Shown: positions 1 through 11,800, counted from the stretch's first letter. The stretch is DNA of 64,000 nt from Alphaproteobacteria bacterium (GCA_016125425.1 WGLT01000003.1:124001-188000), one strand, 5' to 3'. Notes: generated by a model not told the origin, from the sequence alone. Numbers and translations: made by a program.

Positions 1-1093
1 GCCGGTGCAGCACAGAAATCTCGAAAAGGCGTGGAATGCGAAAGTTCTCGATCGGACCGCTTTGATACTGGAAATTTTTGGGGCGCGCGCCCGTTCTGCA
101 GAGGGGCGGCTTCAGGTCGATCTCGCCCACCTGTCCTATCAGCGCTCCCGGCTCGTCCGATCCTGGACGCACCTTGAACGCCAGCGGGGCGGCGCCGGTT
201 TTCTCGGCGGACCCGGCGAACGGCAGATCGAAGCTGACCGTCGCGCGCTCGCGAACAAAATCGACCGCATCAAGGACAAACTAGAGGATGTCCGTCGTAC
301 CCGCAGCCTGCAAAGGGCGAAACGGAAACGCACGCCGTATCCCGTGGTCGCGCTTGTCGGCTACACCAACGCCGGAAAATCAACGCTATTCAATCGCATG
401 ACGGCGTCGAACACCGACGCAAAAGATCTGCTGTTCGCCACATTGGATCCCACGATGCGGGCCGTGGATCTGGATTCGGGCCAGCGGGTCATTCTTTCCG
501 ACACGGTCGGTTTCATATCCGACCTTCCCACCCATCTTGTGGCTGCTTTCCGCGCGACCTTGGAAGAGGTGCTTGAAGCCGACCTTATCATTCATGTGCG
601 CGACATCTCCCATCCTGACGCCGAGGCGCAGCGCCAGGACGTTATCGGCGTTCTCGGCGCTCTCGGCGTGTCGGCCGATGATGAGCGGCCTTTTGTCGAA
701 GCGTTGAACAAGATTGATCTCCTGTCGCCCGAAGAACAAACGAGGCTCGCTGTTTCGGGGCGGCTCTCTCAAGAAATGACGCATCCCAATATCGATGAAC
801 CGGCGCGCATCGCCATCTCAGCTCTGACAGGCGCCGGCGTCGGCGAACTGGAGCGCCTTATCGATCGCCTGACAACCGCCGACAGAAGCGCTTACATCGT
901 CGAAATATCCGCCTCGGACGGAGCCGCAAGAGCATGGCTTCATGCTACGGGGACAGTGGAGTCGGAGCGCGAACTCGGCGATGTGGCGCGACTGTCCGTG
1001 CGTTTGTCGGATAAGTCTAAGGGCCAGTTCGCCAAGGCGTTTCCCTCTGCGCGTTTTGCAAATCCTGAAGAGGCGCTGCGATGGCGGGCGTGA
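1..1093 (+). CDS. hflX: GTPase HflX (5' end truncated by window edge)
   Basis: GGAGFLGGPGERQIEADRR followed by G1 motif GYTNAGKSTLFN, DTVGFISDLP, NKIDLL; the track ORF starts at an internal GTG at 5, so the true start is probably upstream of the window. Confidence 0.93.
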   Translation, partial: PVQHRNLEKAWNAKVLDRTALILEIFGARARSAEGRLQVDLAHLSYQRSRLVRSWTHLERQRGGAGFLGGPGERQIEADRRALANKIDRIKDKLEDVRRTRSLQRAKRKRTPYPVVALVGYTNAGKSTLFNRMTASNTDAKDLLFATLDPTMRAVDLDSGQRVILSDTVGFISDLPTHLVAAFRATLEEVLEADLIIHVRDISHPDAEAQRQDVIGVLGALGVSADDERPFVEALNKIDLLSPEEQTRLAVSGRLSQEMTHPNIDEPARIAISALTGAGVGELERLIDRLTTADRSAYIVEISASDGAARAWLHATGTVESERELGDVARLSVRLSDKSKGQFAKAFPSARFANPEEALRWRA

Positions 1094-1893
1094 GCATTGA
1101 TCCCGATCGCGTCGAAGCGCTGATTGCAGAGATCGCCGAGACCGAAATCGCGGCGCGCTTCGGCAAATTGTCCGCAGAAGACATTCACGAAAAGTCCGGA
1201 CCGGCGGACCTCGTCACTGAGGCCGACGAAGCTGCGGAGCGAGCCTTGAAGAAAGCCCTGCTCGGCGTAAGGCCGGATGCGACCTTCATCGGCGAAGAGA
1301 CCGCGGCGAAGAACCCCTCGATTGTCGAAGCCCTGGGGGAAAAGGGGGCTTTTTGGATCGTGGATCCGCTTGACGGCACGCGAAACTTCGTCACCGGCGC
1401 GAAAGAGTTCGGCACGATTGTCGCCTTTGTCGAAGGAGGTGAGACGCGCATGGGCTGGATCTATGCCGTGCCGGAAAAATCGAGCGGGGTTGCGGTTCGC
1501 GGTGCTGGAGCGCGCTGGCGCGGCGCGCCGATTGAGCCGAAAGCCGAGCCTGAGGGCAACCTGATCGCTTTGCGGTCGCTTGGATGGGCCCCGCCGTCGC
1601 GCCGCGAACAACTTCGCGCGCTTTTGAAACAGCGCTTCGATTCGCGTCCCGGCTATTGCTCCGCCTACGCCTATCTGTCGCTGGCGCGGGGACTTGTGGA
1701 CTTCAAGCTTTCGAGCCGCATCCACCCGTGGGATCACGCCGCCGGCGCGCTGCTTGTGCGTGAGGCGGGCGGTAAAATCGCCTTTCTTGATAGCGGCGAA
1801 GACTATCCGCCTATGCCGTCGGTCGACCGTTTGTTGCTGGCGACCGCGCCGGGCCGTGACTGGTCTGCGATCGCCGCCAGTCTGTCTGGCTGA
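1081..1893 (+). CDS. Inositol monophosphatase family protein
   Basis: FIGEE and WIVDPLDGTRNFVTG, C-terminal WDHAAGALLVREAGG; overlaps the hflX 3' end by 13 bp. Confidence 0.9.
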   Translation: MAGVSIDPDRVEALIAEIAETEIAARFGKLSAEDIHEKSGPADLVTEADEAAERALKKALLGVRPDATFIGEETAAKNPSIVEALGEKGAFWIVDPLDGTRNFVTGAKEFGTIVAFVEGGETRMGWIYAVPEKSSGVAVRGAGARWRGAPIEPKAEPEGNLIALRSLGWAPPSRREQLRALLKQRFDSRPGYCSAYAYLSLARGLVDFKLSSRIHPWDHAAGALLVREAGGKIAFLDSGEDYPPMPSVDRLLLATAPGRDWSAIAASLSG

Positions 1894-1961
1894 CAAGCCC
1901 GCTTGCCGGGTCGAGACTGCGCAGGCACAAAGGCGCTGAGCGGCAGGCGGAAGGACGCGGC

Positions 1962-2789
1962 TTGACAAGGGGTTTTCAGGACAAGGTCTGTGTGGTTACG
2001 GGAGCGGGTTCCGGTATCGGCCGCGCCGTGGCTGTGAACCTGGCGCGAAAGGGGGCGGCGCTCGCTCTTTCGGACATCAATAACGACGCTCTGAATGAAA
2101 CGCTGGCTCTGATAGGCAAGGACCGGCCGAACAGGATGCGCGCAGACAAGCTCGATGTCGCAGATGGGACCGCTATTGAAGCTTATGCAGCGCAGGTGAA
2201 CGAAAGTCTGGGCCCCGCAGATTATGTGTTTAACATCGCCGGCGTTTCGCGGATTGGGTCATTCAAGGACACTCCGCTATCTTCATTCCAGAAAGTGATT
2301 GACGTGAACTTCTGGAGCGTCGTGCGCATGACCAAGGCGTTCCTGCCCCAGCTCATTCAAACTCAAGGCGGCGTGATAAACGTCTCGAGTATCTTCGGCT
2401 TTATCGGCGTTCCCGGCCAAACCCATTATTGCGCATCGAAATTCGGCGTGCGCGGTTTTTCCGAAGCTCTAGCCGCAGAGCTTGAGGGGGAGGGTGTAAG
2501 GGTGACGTCAGTTCATCCCGGAGGCGTCAAGACGAACATCGCGCGCAACGCCGAAGTCGACGCCCTGAAGGACGGCGACACCAAAGAATCGGTCGCCGAG
2601 CGGTTCGAGTCAGTCGCCATCACGACGCCAGAGAAAGCCGCCGAAATCATCGTGAAAGGCGCCGCGAAAGGCGCCCGGCGAGTTTTGGTCGGACCTGACG
2701 CGCATGCGATTTCCGTCATTCAGCGCTTATTTCCGAGACGCTATCTAAAAGTGATGCGATTAATTTCGCCGCGGGCGCAGAAGATTTGA
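1962..2789 (+). CDS. SDR family NAD(P)-dependent oxidoreductase
   Basis: VVTGAGSGIGRAVA, NIAG, YCASKFGVRGFSEAL; TTG start. Confidence 0.92.
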   Translation: MTRGFQDKVCVVTGAGSGIGRAVAVNLARKGAALALSDINNDALNETLALIGKDRPNRMRADKLDVADGTAIEAYAAQVNESLGPADYVFNIAGVSRIGSFKDTPLSSFQKVIDVNFWSVVRMTKAFLPQLIQTQGGVINVSSIFGFIGVPGQTHYCASKFGVRGFSEALAAELEGEGVRVTSVHPGGVKTNIARNAEVDALKDGDTKESVAERFESVAITTPEKAAEIIVKGAAKGARRVLVGPDAHAISVIQRLFPRRYLKVMRLISPRAQKI

Positions 2790-2798
2790 TCGGCGTCG

Positions 2799-4004
2799 TC
2801 AAATGACGCCCAGTGATCTTCCGACCTTGGCGAAAGCTGTTACGGCCTGGTCGACTTCTTCGTCCGAGTGAGCCGCGCACATTTGCGTTCTGATGCGCGC
2901 TTGGCCCTTCGGTACGACCGGATATGAAAACCCGGTGACATAGACGCCCTCATTCATCAATTGGGCCGCCATGGTCTGCGCCAGCTTCGCGTCCCCGAGC
3001 ATAACCGGGATGATGGGGTGTTCGCCCGGCAAGAGATTGAAACCGACCGCGCTCATTCCCGCCCGGAAGCGTTTCGCGTTTTCAAAGAGCCGTGCGCGCA
3101 GATCGTCCCCGTCGCGGGTGAGTTCCAGAGCTTTGAGGCTCGCGCCGAGAAGCGCCGGCGTCAACGCATTCGAAAACAGATAGGGACGCGCGCGATTACG
3201 GAGAAGCCGCACCACATCGGCTTTGGCGCAGATATACCCGCCCATGCCGCCGCCGAGCGCCTTGCCAAGAGTGCCGGTCAGAATGTCGATGCGATCCGCA
3301 ACGCCGCAATGGGCGGGAGAGCCCTTGCCGCCCGGCCCCATAAATCCCGCCGCATGGCAGTCGTCCACCATGACCAGCGCATCATACCGACCGGCGATCG
3401 CGCAGATTTCCGGCAGCTTCGCGATATATCCGTCCATCGAAAACACGCCGTCCGTAACAATCAGTTTTGTGCGCGCGCCGTCGAGGTCCGCCTGTTTCAG
3501 TTGCGCTTCGAGATCCGCCATATCCGAGTTTTTGAAGCGATAGCGTTTGGCCTTTGATAGCCTCACTCCGTCGATTATCGAAGCGTGATTGAGAGCGTCC
3601 GAAATGATTGCGTCTTCAGACTCAAGTAACGGTTCGAACACCCCGCCATTGGCGTCGAAACAGGCGGCGAAAAGTATTGAGTCCTCGTAGCCGAAGAAGT
3701 CGGCGATCGCGCGCTCAAGCTTTCGATGAAGATCGAGTGTCCCGCAAATGAACCGCACGGAGGCCATGCCGAAGCCGTAGGCGTCCATCGTTTCCTTTGC
3801 GGCTCGCACGAGCTCCGGATGATCGGCCAATCCAAGATAATTATTAGCGCAGAAGTTGAGTACGCGCTTTGAAACTCCCTCGTGGGCGACCTCAATCACC
3901 GGGCCTTGGGCTGAGGCGATTTCGCGCTCGATTTTCTCCAGACCCTGCTCGCGAATGTTTTCGAGCGTTTTGTCGACGCGGTCATAGAACGCGGCGCGAG
4001 ACAT
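2799..4004 (-). CDS. kbl: Glycine C-acetyltransferase (2-amino-3-ketobutyrate CoA ligase)
   Basis: [49 protein letters not shown] at 4004 preceded by GAAGAGGAG. Confidence 0.92.
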   Translation of the reverse strand: MSRAAFYDRVDKTLENIREQGLEKIEREIASAQGPVIEVAHEGVSKRVLNFCANNYLGLADHPELVRAAKETMDAYGFGMASVRFICGTLDLHRKLERAIADFFGYEDSILFAACFDANGGVFEPLLESEDAIISDALNHASIIDGVRLSKAKRYRFKNSDMADLEAQLKQADLDGARTKLIVTDGVFSMDGYIAKLPEICAIAGRYDALVMVDDCHAAGFMGPGGKGSPAHCGVADRIDILTGTLGKALGGGMGGYICAKADVVRLLRNRARPYLFSNALTPALLGASLKALELTRDGDDLRARLFENAKRFRAGMSAVGFNLLPGEHPIIPVMLGDAKLAQTMAAQLMNEGVYVTGFSYPVVPKGQARIRTQMCAAHSDEEVDQAVTAFAKVGRSLGVI

Positions 4005-4266
4005 GGCGGTGCTCCTCTTCTTTCGCCCAGCCGGCATAGGACGGAGCGCGCAATTCGGTCAATTCGATGCGGCTCGCGCAAGGCCGAAGTCCGCCCCGCA
4101 TGGAGCTTGCATGGGGCTCGCCCGGAGAGAACCGGTCGGTCCCGTAAGCGTTACGAGATTTGAAGGATCTTTTTAACGGTTCCGGACGGAGGCGTCGATT
4201 TACCGGCCGGTCACCAGTTATGGTTAACATGGCGGTTTTAGACCGCGTTGGCTGGAGCGCTCAACG

Positions 4267-6600
4267 GTGCGAAATCGTGCAAAACTCGGATTGGCGATCA
4301 TCGCGGTCGTTGCAGCCTGCGCGGGATGTGCGAGCAATGGATCTCCGCCGCCCCTGACAGCAACGCCAGCTTCGCCGCCGCCCCCTGTGACGCCGTCTTC
4401 TTCAACGACTCCGAGTTCATTCGACACCCCGGAGTATCAAAGGTCATCGCTCTCCCAGGTAAACGTCATTCCCGCCTATGAGGCGGGTGCGACGGGGCAA
4501 GGCGTCTTGGTCGCCGTTGTCGACACCGGCATCGATGTCCAAAACCCGGAATTCGCCGGGCGCATCGATTCGCGTAGCGCCGACCTCGTCATTTCGGGCG
4601 TAGTTCAACCCGAAGACGTCCGTCCCGGGGGGCCGAGCCTGCAGGATGTCGATGGCCACGGTACCGCCGTCGCAGGAATCCTTGCGGCCGGGAAGAACGA
4701 CATCGCGACGCATGGTGTCGCGTTCGACGCAAAACTGCTTGTCTTTCGCGCGGACAAGGAGGGCGACAGTTCGACCTTGTTTGGCGACGCGATCGCCGAA
4801 GGCGCGCATCGAGCGGCGACATATGGGGCGCGCGTGCTGAACCTGTCGCTCGGTTCGACGGACCCCGGAGCGCGTGGCGATTTCGACAATCTCTTCAACT
4901 TTACGTCCTCGCACGACATTGTCGTCGCGATCGCTGCGGGTAATGACGGTGCGGCGAATCCGGAGGGCTCAGCACTCGCAGCTATTGACGCCCAAGCGCG
5001 CGGCTCCGTCATCGTCGTCGGCTCAGTCGGTGCGACAAACACGATGAGCAGCTTTTCGAACAGGGCAGGATCGGCGGCGAATTTCTATATTGTGGCGCCG
5101 GGCGAGACGGTCCGCACGACGAAGCTTGGCGGAGGCGGCCTGACGACAACCTATTTCCAGGGAACCAGCGCGTCGACGCCCTTTGTCTCAGGCGCAGCGG
5201 CGCTCATCCGACAGCTTTGGCCCACGCTGACGGCCGCCCAAGTCGTCGACATTCTTCTTAATTCGGCGACGGATTTGGGCGCTCCCGGCGTCGACCCGAT
5301 CTACGGACACGGCCTGCTTAATATTGGCGCGGCCGTCTCGCCGGTCGGCGCCATGTCCACCTCGAGCGTGTCTGGCGGGTCGATTTTGATCGACGGGGAG
5401 GCGGGAGCGACAAGCCCGGCATTTTCCGGCGGCGTGCACGGCCTTGGCGATTTCGTCTTTCTTGACCGCTATGGTCGCGATTTTCATGCCTCGCTCGATA
5501 GCTTCATGTTGTCGCCGACCGACACGCGAATCGATCCTGTGCTATACGTGCGGCCCTATACGACGTTCCGAACGGGACGGAAGGATTTGGTCGGCGGAAC
5601 AGCCTATTTTCAAATGCGTTCCAACGATCTTGCTTTTACCGACCCAGCGGCGGCGTTCAGGTCGGCGGATTTTAGCGGCGTGGACGGCGACAAGCGATAT
5701 GAGCTGAGCGCGGCGTTCTCGGAGACTGTCAGTACGAATATCGACGCCGTCGCGTCATACGGGTTTTCTGCGCGGTCGCTCGATGAGATGCTGGCGGGCG
5801 GCGACGCGCCGATGCGCGTATCGCGCGATGCGTTCGCCGACGGATTTTTGCCGCTGACGGAGAAGGGGATAACGACCGCCCTGCGTTGGAGGCTAGGCAA
5901 ACAGACGAGCGTGGATTTTCTCCTTGCGCATGCGGCGGGCGACGACATCTTGAGCGCATCAACGTTTTTCGGAGATCAGCCGTTAGCGCCCGGCGCAAAT
6001 AATATGGTTATGCGCGCGGGCGTCACACGCGCCATAAAGGGCGGTCAAATCCGATTGGAGACCGGCGTTCGGCAGGAGAAAAACGCCATTCTCGGGTCGA
6101 CTTTCGCCGGACCGTTCGGCTCGCCCGGCAGCACTACCTATTATCAGGCTTTCAAATTCGACCTTGCGCTTGCGCTCGGATGGCGCGCTCAGGGACGCGC
6201 CGCAGGCGGCTTGACGCAGAGCCGCGCTGACGGCTCAAACGGTTTCTTCGCTGGCGTGGATCGGCTTATTTCGACGCAATTTGCATTGGGCGTCTATCGA
6301 AGCGGCGCCTTCGCGGAGCAAGACCGGATATCTCTCTCACTGTCCCAGCCCCTGCGGGTCGAGTCAGGCGGGCTGCGGTTTATCGTTCCCGCGCGTTACG
6401 ATGCTTTCGCGAAATCATTCGCATATGACAATCGGTATGTCTCGCTCGGCGATGCGCCTCGCGAAATCGACCTGGAAGCGGGATATGCGCTGTCCGCGGG
6501 AATTGGCTTCATCGGCTTGAATGTGGTCCAGCAGTTCAACGCTTCTTTAGAAAACCCACGGTCGACCGTAGGTCTGCTGCGGGCGGATTTCCCGCTATAG
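4267..6600 (+). CDS. S8 (subtilisin-like) serine peptidase, lipoprotein-like signal, large C-terminal region possibly beta-barrel
   Basis: Triad motifs VVDTGIDV, DGHGTAVAGI, GTSASTPFVSGAAAL, oxyanion AAGNDG; N-terminus IIAVVAACAGC; GTG start. Confidence 0.88.
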   Translation: MRNRAKLGLAIIAVVAACAGCASNGSPPPLTATPASPPPPVTPSSSTTPSSFDTPEYQRSSLSQVNVIPAYEAGATGQGVLVAVVDTGIDVQNPEFAGRIDSRSADLVISGVVQPEDVRPGGPSLQDVDGHGTAVAGILAAGKNDIATHGVAFDAKLLVFRADKEGDSSTLFGDAIAEGAHRAATYGARVLNLSLGSTDPGARGDFDNLFNFTSSHDIVVAIAAGNDGAANPEGSALAAIDAQARGSVIVVGSVGATNTMSSFSNRAGSAANFYIVAPGETVRTTKLGGGGLTTTYFQGTSASTPFVSGAAALIRQLWPTLTAAQVVDILLNSATDLGAPGVDPIYGHGLLNIGAAVSPVGAMSTSSVSGGSILIDGEAGATSPAFSGGVHGLGDFVFLDRYGRDFHASLDSFMLSPTDTRIDPVLYVRPYTTFRTGRKDLVGGTAYFQMRSNDLAFTDPAAAFRSADFSGVDGDKRYELSAAFSETVSTNIDAVASYGFSARSLDEMLAGGDAPMRVSRDAFADGFLPLTEKGITTALRWRLGKQTSVDFLLAHAAGDDILSASTFFGDQPLAPGANNMVMRAGVTRAIKGGQIRLETGVRQEKNAILGSTFAGPFGSPGSTTYYQAFKFDLALALGWRAQGRAAGGLTQSRADGSNGFFAGVDRLISTQFALGVYRSGAFAEQDRISLSLSQPLRVESGGLRFIVPARYDAFAKSFAYDNRYVSLGDAPREIDLEAGYALSAGIGFIGLNVVQQFNASLENPRSTVGLLRADFPL

Positions 6601-6646
6601 GAGCGGTTTCGAATGCGGTTGCGATAAAATCATTCGCCGCGCCGCG

Positions 6647-7465
6647 CTAAAGGAACCGCGCTACGACCTCCTTATAAGAGCGCGACAATTTTAATTCCGC
6701 ACCGTTTTCAAGGATGAGGAAATATTCGCCATTCGAATGTGGATGAAGCTCCTTGACCTTCTTCACGTTGACAATCGCCGAGCGGTGAATGCGCTGGAAG
6801 CGCGTCGGATCGAGTCTTTGTTGCAAAGTCTTCATCGTTTCGCGGATGATATGTGTCTTGCCGCCGGCGTGGATGCACATATAGTCGCCTGCAGCATCGA
6901 TCCATTCGATATCATCGGCGTTGAGCATCACCACTTTTGTGCCGTCTTTGAAGCTCAAACGATCTGAGTATCGCTCCTTGTCGGCCCAACTCGGATCGTT
7001 GATCAATTCTTTGATCCGGTCCCTGTCGTCATCGCTCAATGAGGCGAGAAGCTCAACAAGGCGCGATTCGCGACTCGCTGCGGCTCTCGACTTCATCGCA
7101 TCGCGCGCCCGATGAAGCGCATCTTTCAGTCTCTCTTCCTCGACGGGTTTCACCAGATAATCGAGGGCGTTTGCTTCAAATGCATCGATCGCATATTTGT
7201 CGTAGGCGGTCACGAACACGAAAAGCGGGGCGGGGGCGCCGATCAAGGCGCGCACGACGCCAAAACCATCCAGTCCCGGCATTTGGATATCCAGAAATAC
7301 GAGGTCCGGCTGTAGAGATTTGATCTGCTTGACGGCTTCACGCCCATTGGCGGCTTCGCCGATGACCTCGATTTCCGGAAAATCCGCCAGGCGCAATTTC
7401 AACCCGCGCAAAGCCAGCGGCTCGTCATCAACGACGATGACCTTGATCTTGTCTTCTTCAGCCAT
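6647..7465 (-). CDS. LytTR-family response regulator
   Basis: Receiver VVDDEPLALRGLK, LVFLDIQMPGLDG, VKPVEEERL; C-terminal LytTR IDAAGDYMCIHAGGKTHIIRETM, FQRIHRSAIVNVKKV. Confidence 0.92.
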   Translation of the reverse strand: MAEEDKIKVIVVDDEPLALRGLKLRLADFPEIEVIGEAANGREAVKQIKSLQPDLVFLDIQMPGLDGFGVVRALIGAPAPLFVFVTAYDKYAIDAFEANALDYLVKPVEEERLKDALHRARDAMKSRAAASRESRLVELLASLSDDDRDRIKELINDPSWADKERYSDRLSFKDGTKVVMLNADDIEWIDAAGDYMCIHAGGKTHIIRETMKTLQQRLDPTRFQRIHRSAIVNVKKVKELHPHSNGEYFLILENGAELKLSRSYKEVVARFL

Positions 7466-8669
7466 GATCGCTCCGGGTTTCGTAGGGCAATTTCAAACAG
7501 ACACACAGGCCGGACGGCTCCAGTCGGGAGAGCAAGAAAGCCTGACGGGCGCCATACAGATGTGCGAGCCTGTCCCGCATGTTTACGAGGCCGACCCCCG
7601 TCGTCGCCGTCTCCAGAAGTTGGCCTGGATTTAAAGGCGCATTCGGGCCGTTGTCGCAAACCTGAAGACGGAGCATATCGCCCTCCTTCTTGGCGACAAT
7701 TGAGATTTTCCCGCCGCCTTCCATCTGGGCGATGGCGTACTTGATCGCATTTTCGATTGCGGGCTGAAGGATGAGCGAGGGAACAAGCGCGTCAAGAACA
7801 TCCGGATCGATGTCAGTCTGAATTTCGAGCCGGTCGCAAAACCTGGTCTTTTCGATGTCGAGATAGAGCTGCAGCGCGCGAATCTCTTCGGCCAGCGATG
7901 TCTTTTGCAGCGGGTCGCTGTCGAGCGAATATCGCAAAAACGCGGATAGACGCGTGAGCATGTCGTTGGCGTTTTTGCCGTCCTTTTCGAGCACCAGCGT
8001 CGAAATCGCATTGAGCGTGTTAAAAAGAAAATGCGGATTTAGCTGATAGCGCAACATCTTGAGCTGCGCTTGGTCCGCGAGCCGCGCCGCGACAAGGGCG
8101 CGTTCGGTCTCGTTGCGCAAGGTCAGGTAATAATTGATCCCAAAATAAAATCCCGCCCATGACAGCAAAAGAAAAAGATTCGCCGGCATATCAGGCAAAA
8201 TAATAAAGAAAAAGTTGTCAGTACCGAGAACGTCAATGCGGCTCTTGAACCACGCGTCGCCAAAAAACTCCGCAAACGCCTGCGCTTTGACTGCGGTCAT
8301 TGCGAACGTAAGCAAAACCGTGGACGATAGGACGATGACCAGCAGCATTATCGGGCCCTGCCGGCGCGCGAAACGGAAGACCGGCCGCATCACGATGCTG
8401 GTAGTCAAAAAGCCGATGAGCGTCTGCACGACGGAGTAGCCGAATGCGCCCGGCGTGCGCCCCCCGACCAGCGTTGAGACGCTGAACAGGTGCAAGAACA
8501 GAAAGCCAAGCCAGCCCGCCGTCTGGAGAATCCAGAACATGCGTTCCTTGTCGGCGAAGAACCAGTTAATCGCACGCCCGGACTTGCCGCCGGCCGCCAC
8601 GAAAGGGCCGGCCCGATTGCCCGAACGTTTCGGCAACGCCAGACCGCGCTTTACGTCAATCGAAGACAT
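7458..8669 (-). CDS. LytS-type sensor histidine kinase
   Basis: Several N-terminal TM segments, LKMLRYQLNPHFLFNTLNAISTLV, C-terminal ATPase VCDNGPNA...TGVGLVNMRDRL; overlaps the response regulator by 8 bp. Confidence 0.9.
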   Translation of the reverse strand: MSSIDVKRGLALPKRSGNRAGPFVAAGGKSGRAINWFFADKERMFWILQTAGWLGFLFLHLFSVSTLVGGRTPGAFGYSVVQTLIGFLTTSIVMRPVFRFARRQGPIMLLVIVLSSTVLLTFAMTAVKAQAFAEFFGDAWFKSRIDVLGTDNFFFIILPDMPANLFLLLSWAGFYFGINYYLTLRNETERALVAARLADQAQLKMLRYQLNPHFLFNTLNAISTLVLEKDGKNANDMLTRLSAFLRYSLDSDPLQKTSLAEEIRALQLYLDIEKTRFCDRLEIQTDIDPDVLDALVPSLILQPAIENAIKYAIAQMEGGGKISIVAKKEGDMLRLQVCDNGPNAPLNPGQLLETATTGVGLVNMRDRLAHLYGARQAFLLSRLEPSGLCVCLKLPYETRSDHG

Positions 8670-8816
8670 TTTCCGCACACACCCGACCGGGAGATTCGAG
8701 GCGAACGGCCTCGATCGAAGCTCCACAACACGCGGCCCAGCGCGTCAGGGCAAGGCCAAAGCGGCGAACGGGTTCTGCCGAGCGACCAATTCCCTCCGCC
8801 GCTTGTGAAGTTAGGC

Positions 8817-11800
8817 CTATTCGGGGAGGGATAAAAGGCGAACGTCCCCTCCCGCCGCCGTCGTATTTATAGTTAGCGTCCGTTCGACGGCGTATCGCCA
8901 GGGCGCGTCGTTCGAGGTCAGCAGGGGCGTCAGCGCGCCGGCACGGCTGGCGAGGGCCGCTGCGAGCGCAATTTGGGCCTCGCGGTCTCCGTCGAAGGCG
9001 ACGGCGCGAATGCGCGCATCTTTGACCAGAGCGACGGGCGTTTCCTGCGGCGCGCCTCCGATGGCGGCCATCAAGCCACGTTGGGCCTGCGATTCGAGGG
9101 CGCTCTCCACGGCCACGGCGATATCGGCAGGCGCCGCGACGGCGTTTCCGGCGGCGAGGGCGAGCGCAATCTGTCGCGCCAACGCCTCTTCCCCTCCGAG
9201 ACACAAAATAACGCCGCGACCTTTCATTCGCAAAGTATTCGACTCGCCTGTGGGGCCGGGCAGCATGATCGCCTCTTCGAATTCCTTCCGGCATATCTCT
9301 GCGGCGCGTTCGAAGATGATGCGCGCGTCGCCGCGAGCGGCGTTGGCGGCGCCGGCGAGGATGTCGGCGCGACCGGCCCGGGCGCTCCATTCCGGAAACG
9401 CCGCATGGGCCGCGGCGAGAGTCCGTTCTTCTTTCGGGGTCAGCGTTCGTTCGATCAGCGCGATGGATCCTGCGGCCGCCGGCGCAGGCCGTTTCGTCAA
9501 AGCGCGCAGGTAATGAGGGCCGCCTGCTTTCGGGCCGGTGCCAGACAATCCTTCGCCGCCGAAGGGCTGCACGCCGACGACAGCGCCGATCTGATTGCGA
9601 TTGATATAGATATTTCCGATACGCGCGCGCGATGCTATGCGATGCATCGTTTCATCGATGCGCGTATGAACGCCGAGCGTCAAACCGAAGCCGAGCGCAT
9701 TGATTTCGTCAATAACGCCGTCAAGATTCTCGCCTCTAAATCGTACGACGTGCAGGACGGGCCCGAAAATTTCGCGTTTGAGATCGGCGATACGGTTGAT
9801 TTCGAAAGCGACCGGCCGAATGAAGGCGCCGTCCACGTCGCCTTTGATTTCTGGAGTCCGCGCAATCAGTCGGGCGCTTTGCTCCATCTGCCTTATGTGT
9901 TCATCGATATTCGCGCGCGCATCTTCGTCAATGACGGGACCGACATCAGTTGACAGAATTGCTGGATCGCCGACGGCGAGTTCATCGACGGCGCCGGCCA
10001 GCATTTCACAAAATCGGTCCGCGACGTCGTCCTGGACGCAAACGAGGCGGCATGCGGAGCAACGCTGTCCCGCGCTCTGGAACGCGGATGAAATGCAGTC
10101 GGTCACTGCCTGCTCCAGAAGGGCCGTTGAATCGACAATCATTGCATTTATGCCGCCGGTTTCGGCAATAAGCGCCGCGTCGTGTTTGCCGCTGTCGATA
10201 AGCGCTCGGTTGATGCTCTGCGCCACCTCAGTCGAGCCCGTGAAGACGACGCCCTTTACCGCCGGATGTCGGACGAGAGCGCCGCCGATCATCGGGCCGT
10301 CGCCCGGAAGACAGGAGACGACGCCTTCGGGAACGCCTGCTTCGCGCAGCAGCTTGACCGCCTCGATCGCGATGAGGGGCGTTTGTTCGGCGGGTTTGGC
10401 GATCACGGCGTTCCCAGCCGCAAGTGCGCCGCACGTCTGGCCAAGAAAAATCGCAAGAGGAAAATTCCATGGCGAAATGCAAGCGACAACGCCGAGCGGC
10501 GCGTCCGCAAGCCTTGTCGCTTCATTCGGATAGTACCGCAGAAAGTCGGTCGCCTCGCGGATTTCCGCGATGGCGTCCGGAATCGTCTTTCCGGCCTCGC
10601 GCGTCGCCAGACGCATGAAAGTTTCAGCGCGCTCTTCAAGAAGGTCGGCTGCGCGCGCGAAGACCGCGCGTCTCTGGGCGGCGGGCGTTCGCGCCCAATT
10701 CGGTTGCGCTTCGAGGGCCTCGGCGCAGGCGCGTTCGACAAGATCGGCCGAAGCCTGGACTAGGAGGCCAATCTTTTCTCGGCGTTGCGCAGGGTTAAAA
10801 CGCGGCTCCGGATCGCCGCCGTCATACGGTCGAGCCAGTAGGGGGGTCGCTATGTCCCTCGGTTCGCTTTGCGCTGCGACAGCGGCGCACAGGCGCGCGG
10901 CGGTATCAGGGTCGGTAATATCCCAGCCCTTCGCCGCGAGGCGATCGCCCGCGAAAAGGTCGCGCGGCGTCGGAATTGCGGGATTGGGGAGCACGTTCAA
11001 CTCCCGCGCCTCGGCGATCGGATCGGCGACCACGTCGTCGATGGCGAGCTCGGGATCTATAAGCTGGTTGACGAAGGAAGAGTTCGCGCCATTTTCCAGG
11101 AGACGGCGAACGAGATAGGGCAGTAGCTCGCGATGGCCCCCGACCGGCGCATAGATGCGCGAGCGGGCTCCCTGCTTGAGCAGGCTGTCATGAAGCGCCT
11201 CGCCCATTCCATGCAGGCGCTGCAATTCATAATCGCAGAAGTCGCCGGCCATTTCCCGCACCATCGCAGCAGTGAGCGCGTTATGCGTTGCAAATTGCGG
11301 GTAGAAAACGTCGGTGTTTGCAAACAGCTTTCTGGCGCAAGCCGCGTAGCTGACATCGGTCAAGACCTTGCGCGTGTAAACCGGATATGTGTCGAGGCCG
11401 AGAACCTGCGCGCGTTTGATTTCGGCGTCCCAATAGGCGCCCTTGACGAGACGCACCATGACACGACGGTTTGTTTCGCGCGCGAGCGCGGCGAGCCAGT
11501 CGATGACAAACGGGGCGCGGCGCTGATAAGCTTGAACGACGACGCCGAACCCTTCCCATCCGTCGAAAGCGGGGTCGCGCATGATATTTTCGATGAGATC
11601 AAGAGAAAGGTCGAGCCGGTCGGCTTCCTCGGCGTCGACATTAAATCCCATATTCGCCTGTCGCGCGGCATAAGCGAGCGAACGCATGCGGTCCGCCAGT
11701 TCTTTCAGCACGCGTTCTTTTTTGGGATACTCATAGCGCGGATGAAGCGCTGACAGTTTTACGGATATGCCCGGATTATCCGCGGAACGCTCATGGACCG

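Noticed and set aside
940-1968. 342-aa ORF on the - strand
   Set aside because: Antisense to the inositol monophosphatase gene; R/A-rich with no recognisable motif.
6647-8669. LytTR/LytS pair beside the S8 protease as an Agr-like peptide-signalling system
   Set aside because: No propeptide or AgrB-like gene is present; adjacency alone is insufficient.
8973-9953. 326-aa + strand ORF, with others through 12453
   Set aside because: Antisense shadow of putA, whose reading frame is secure over 1228 codons.
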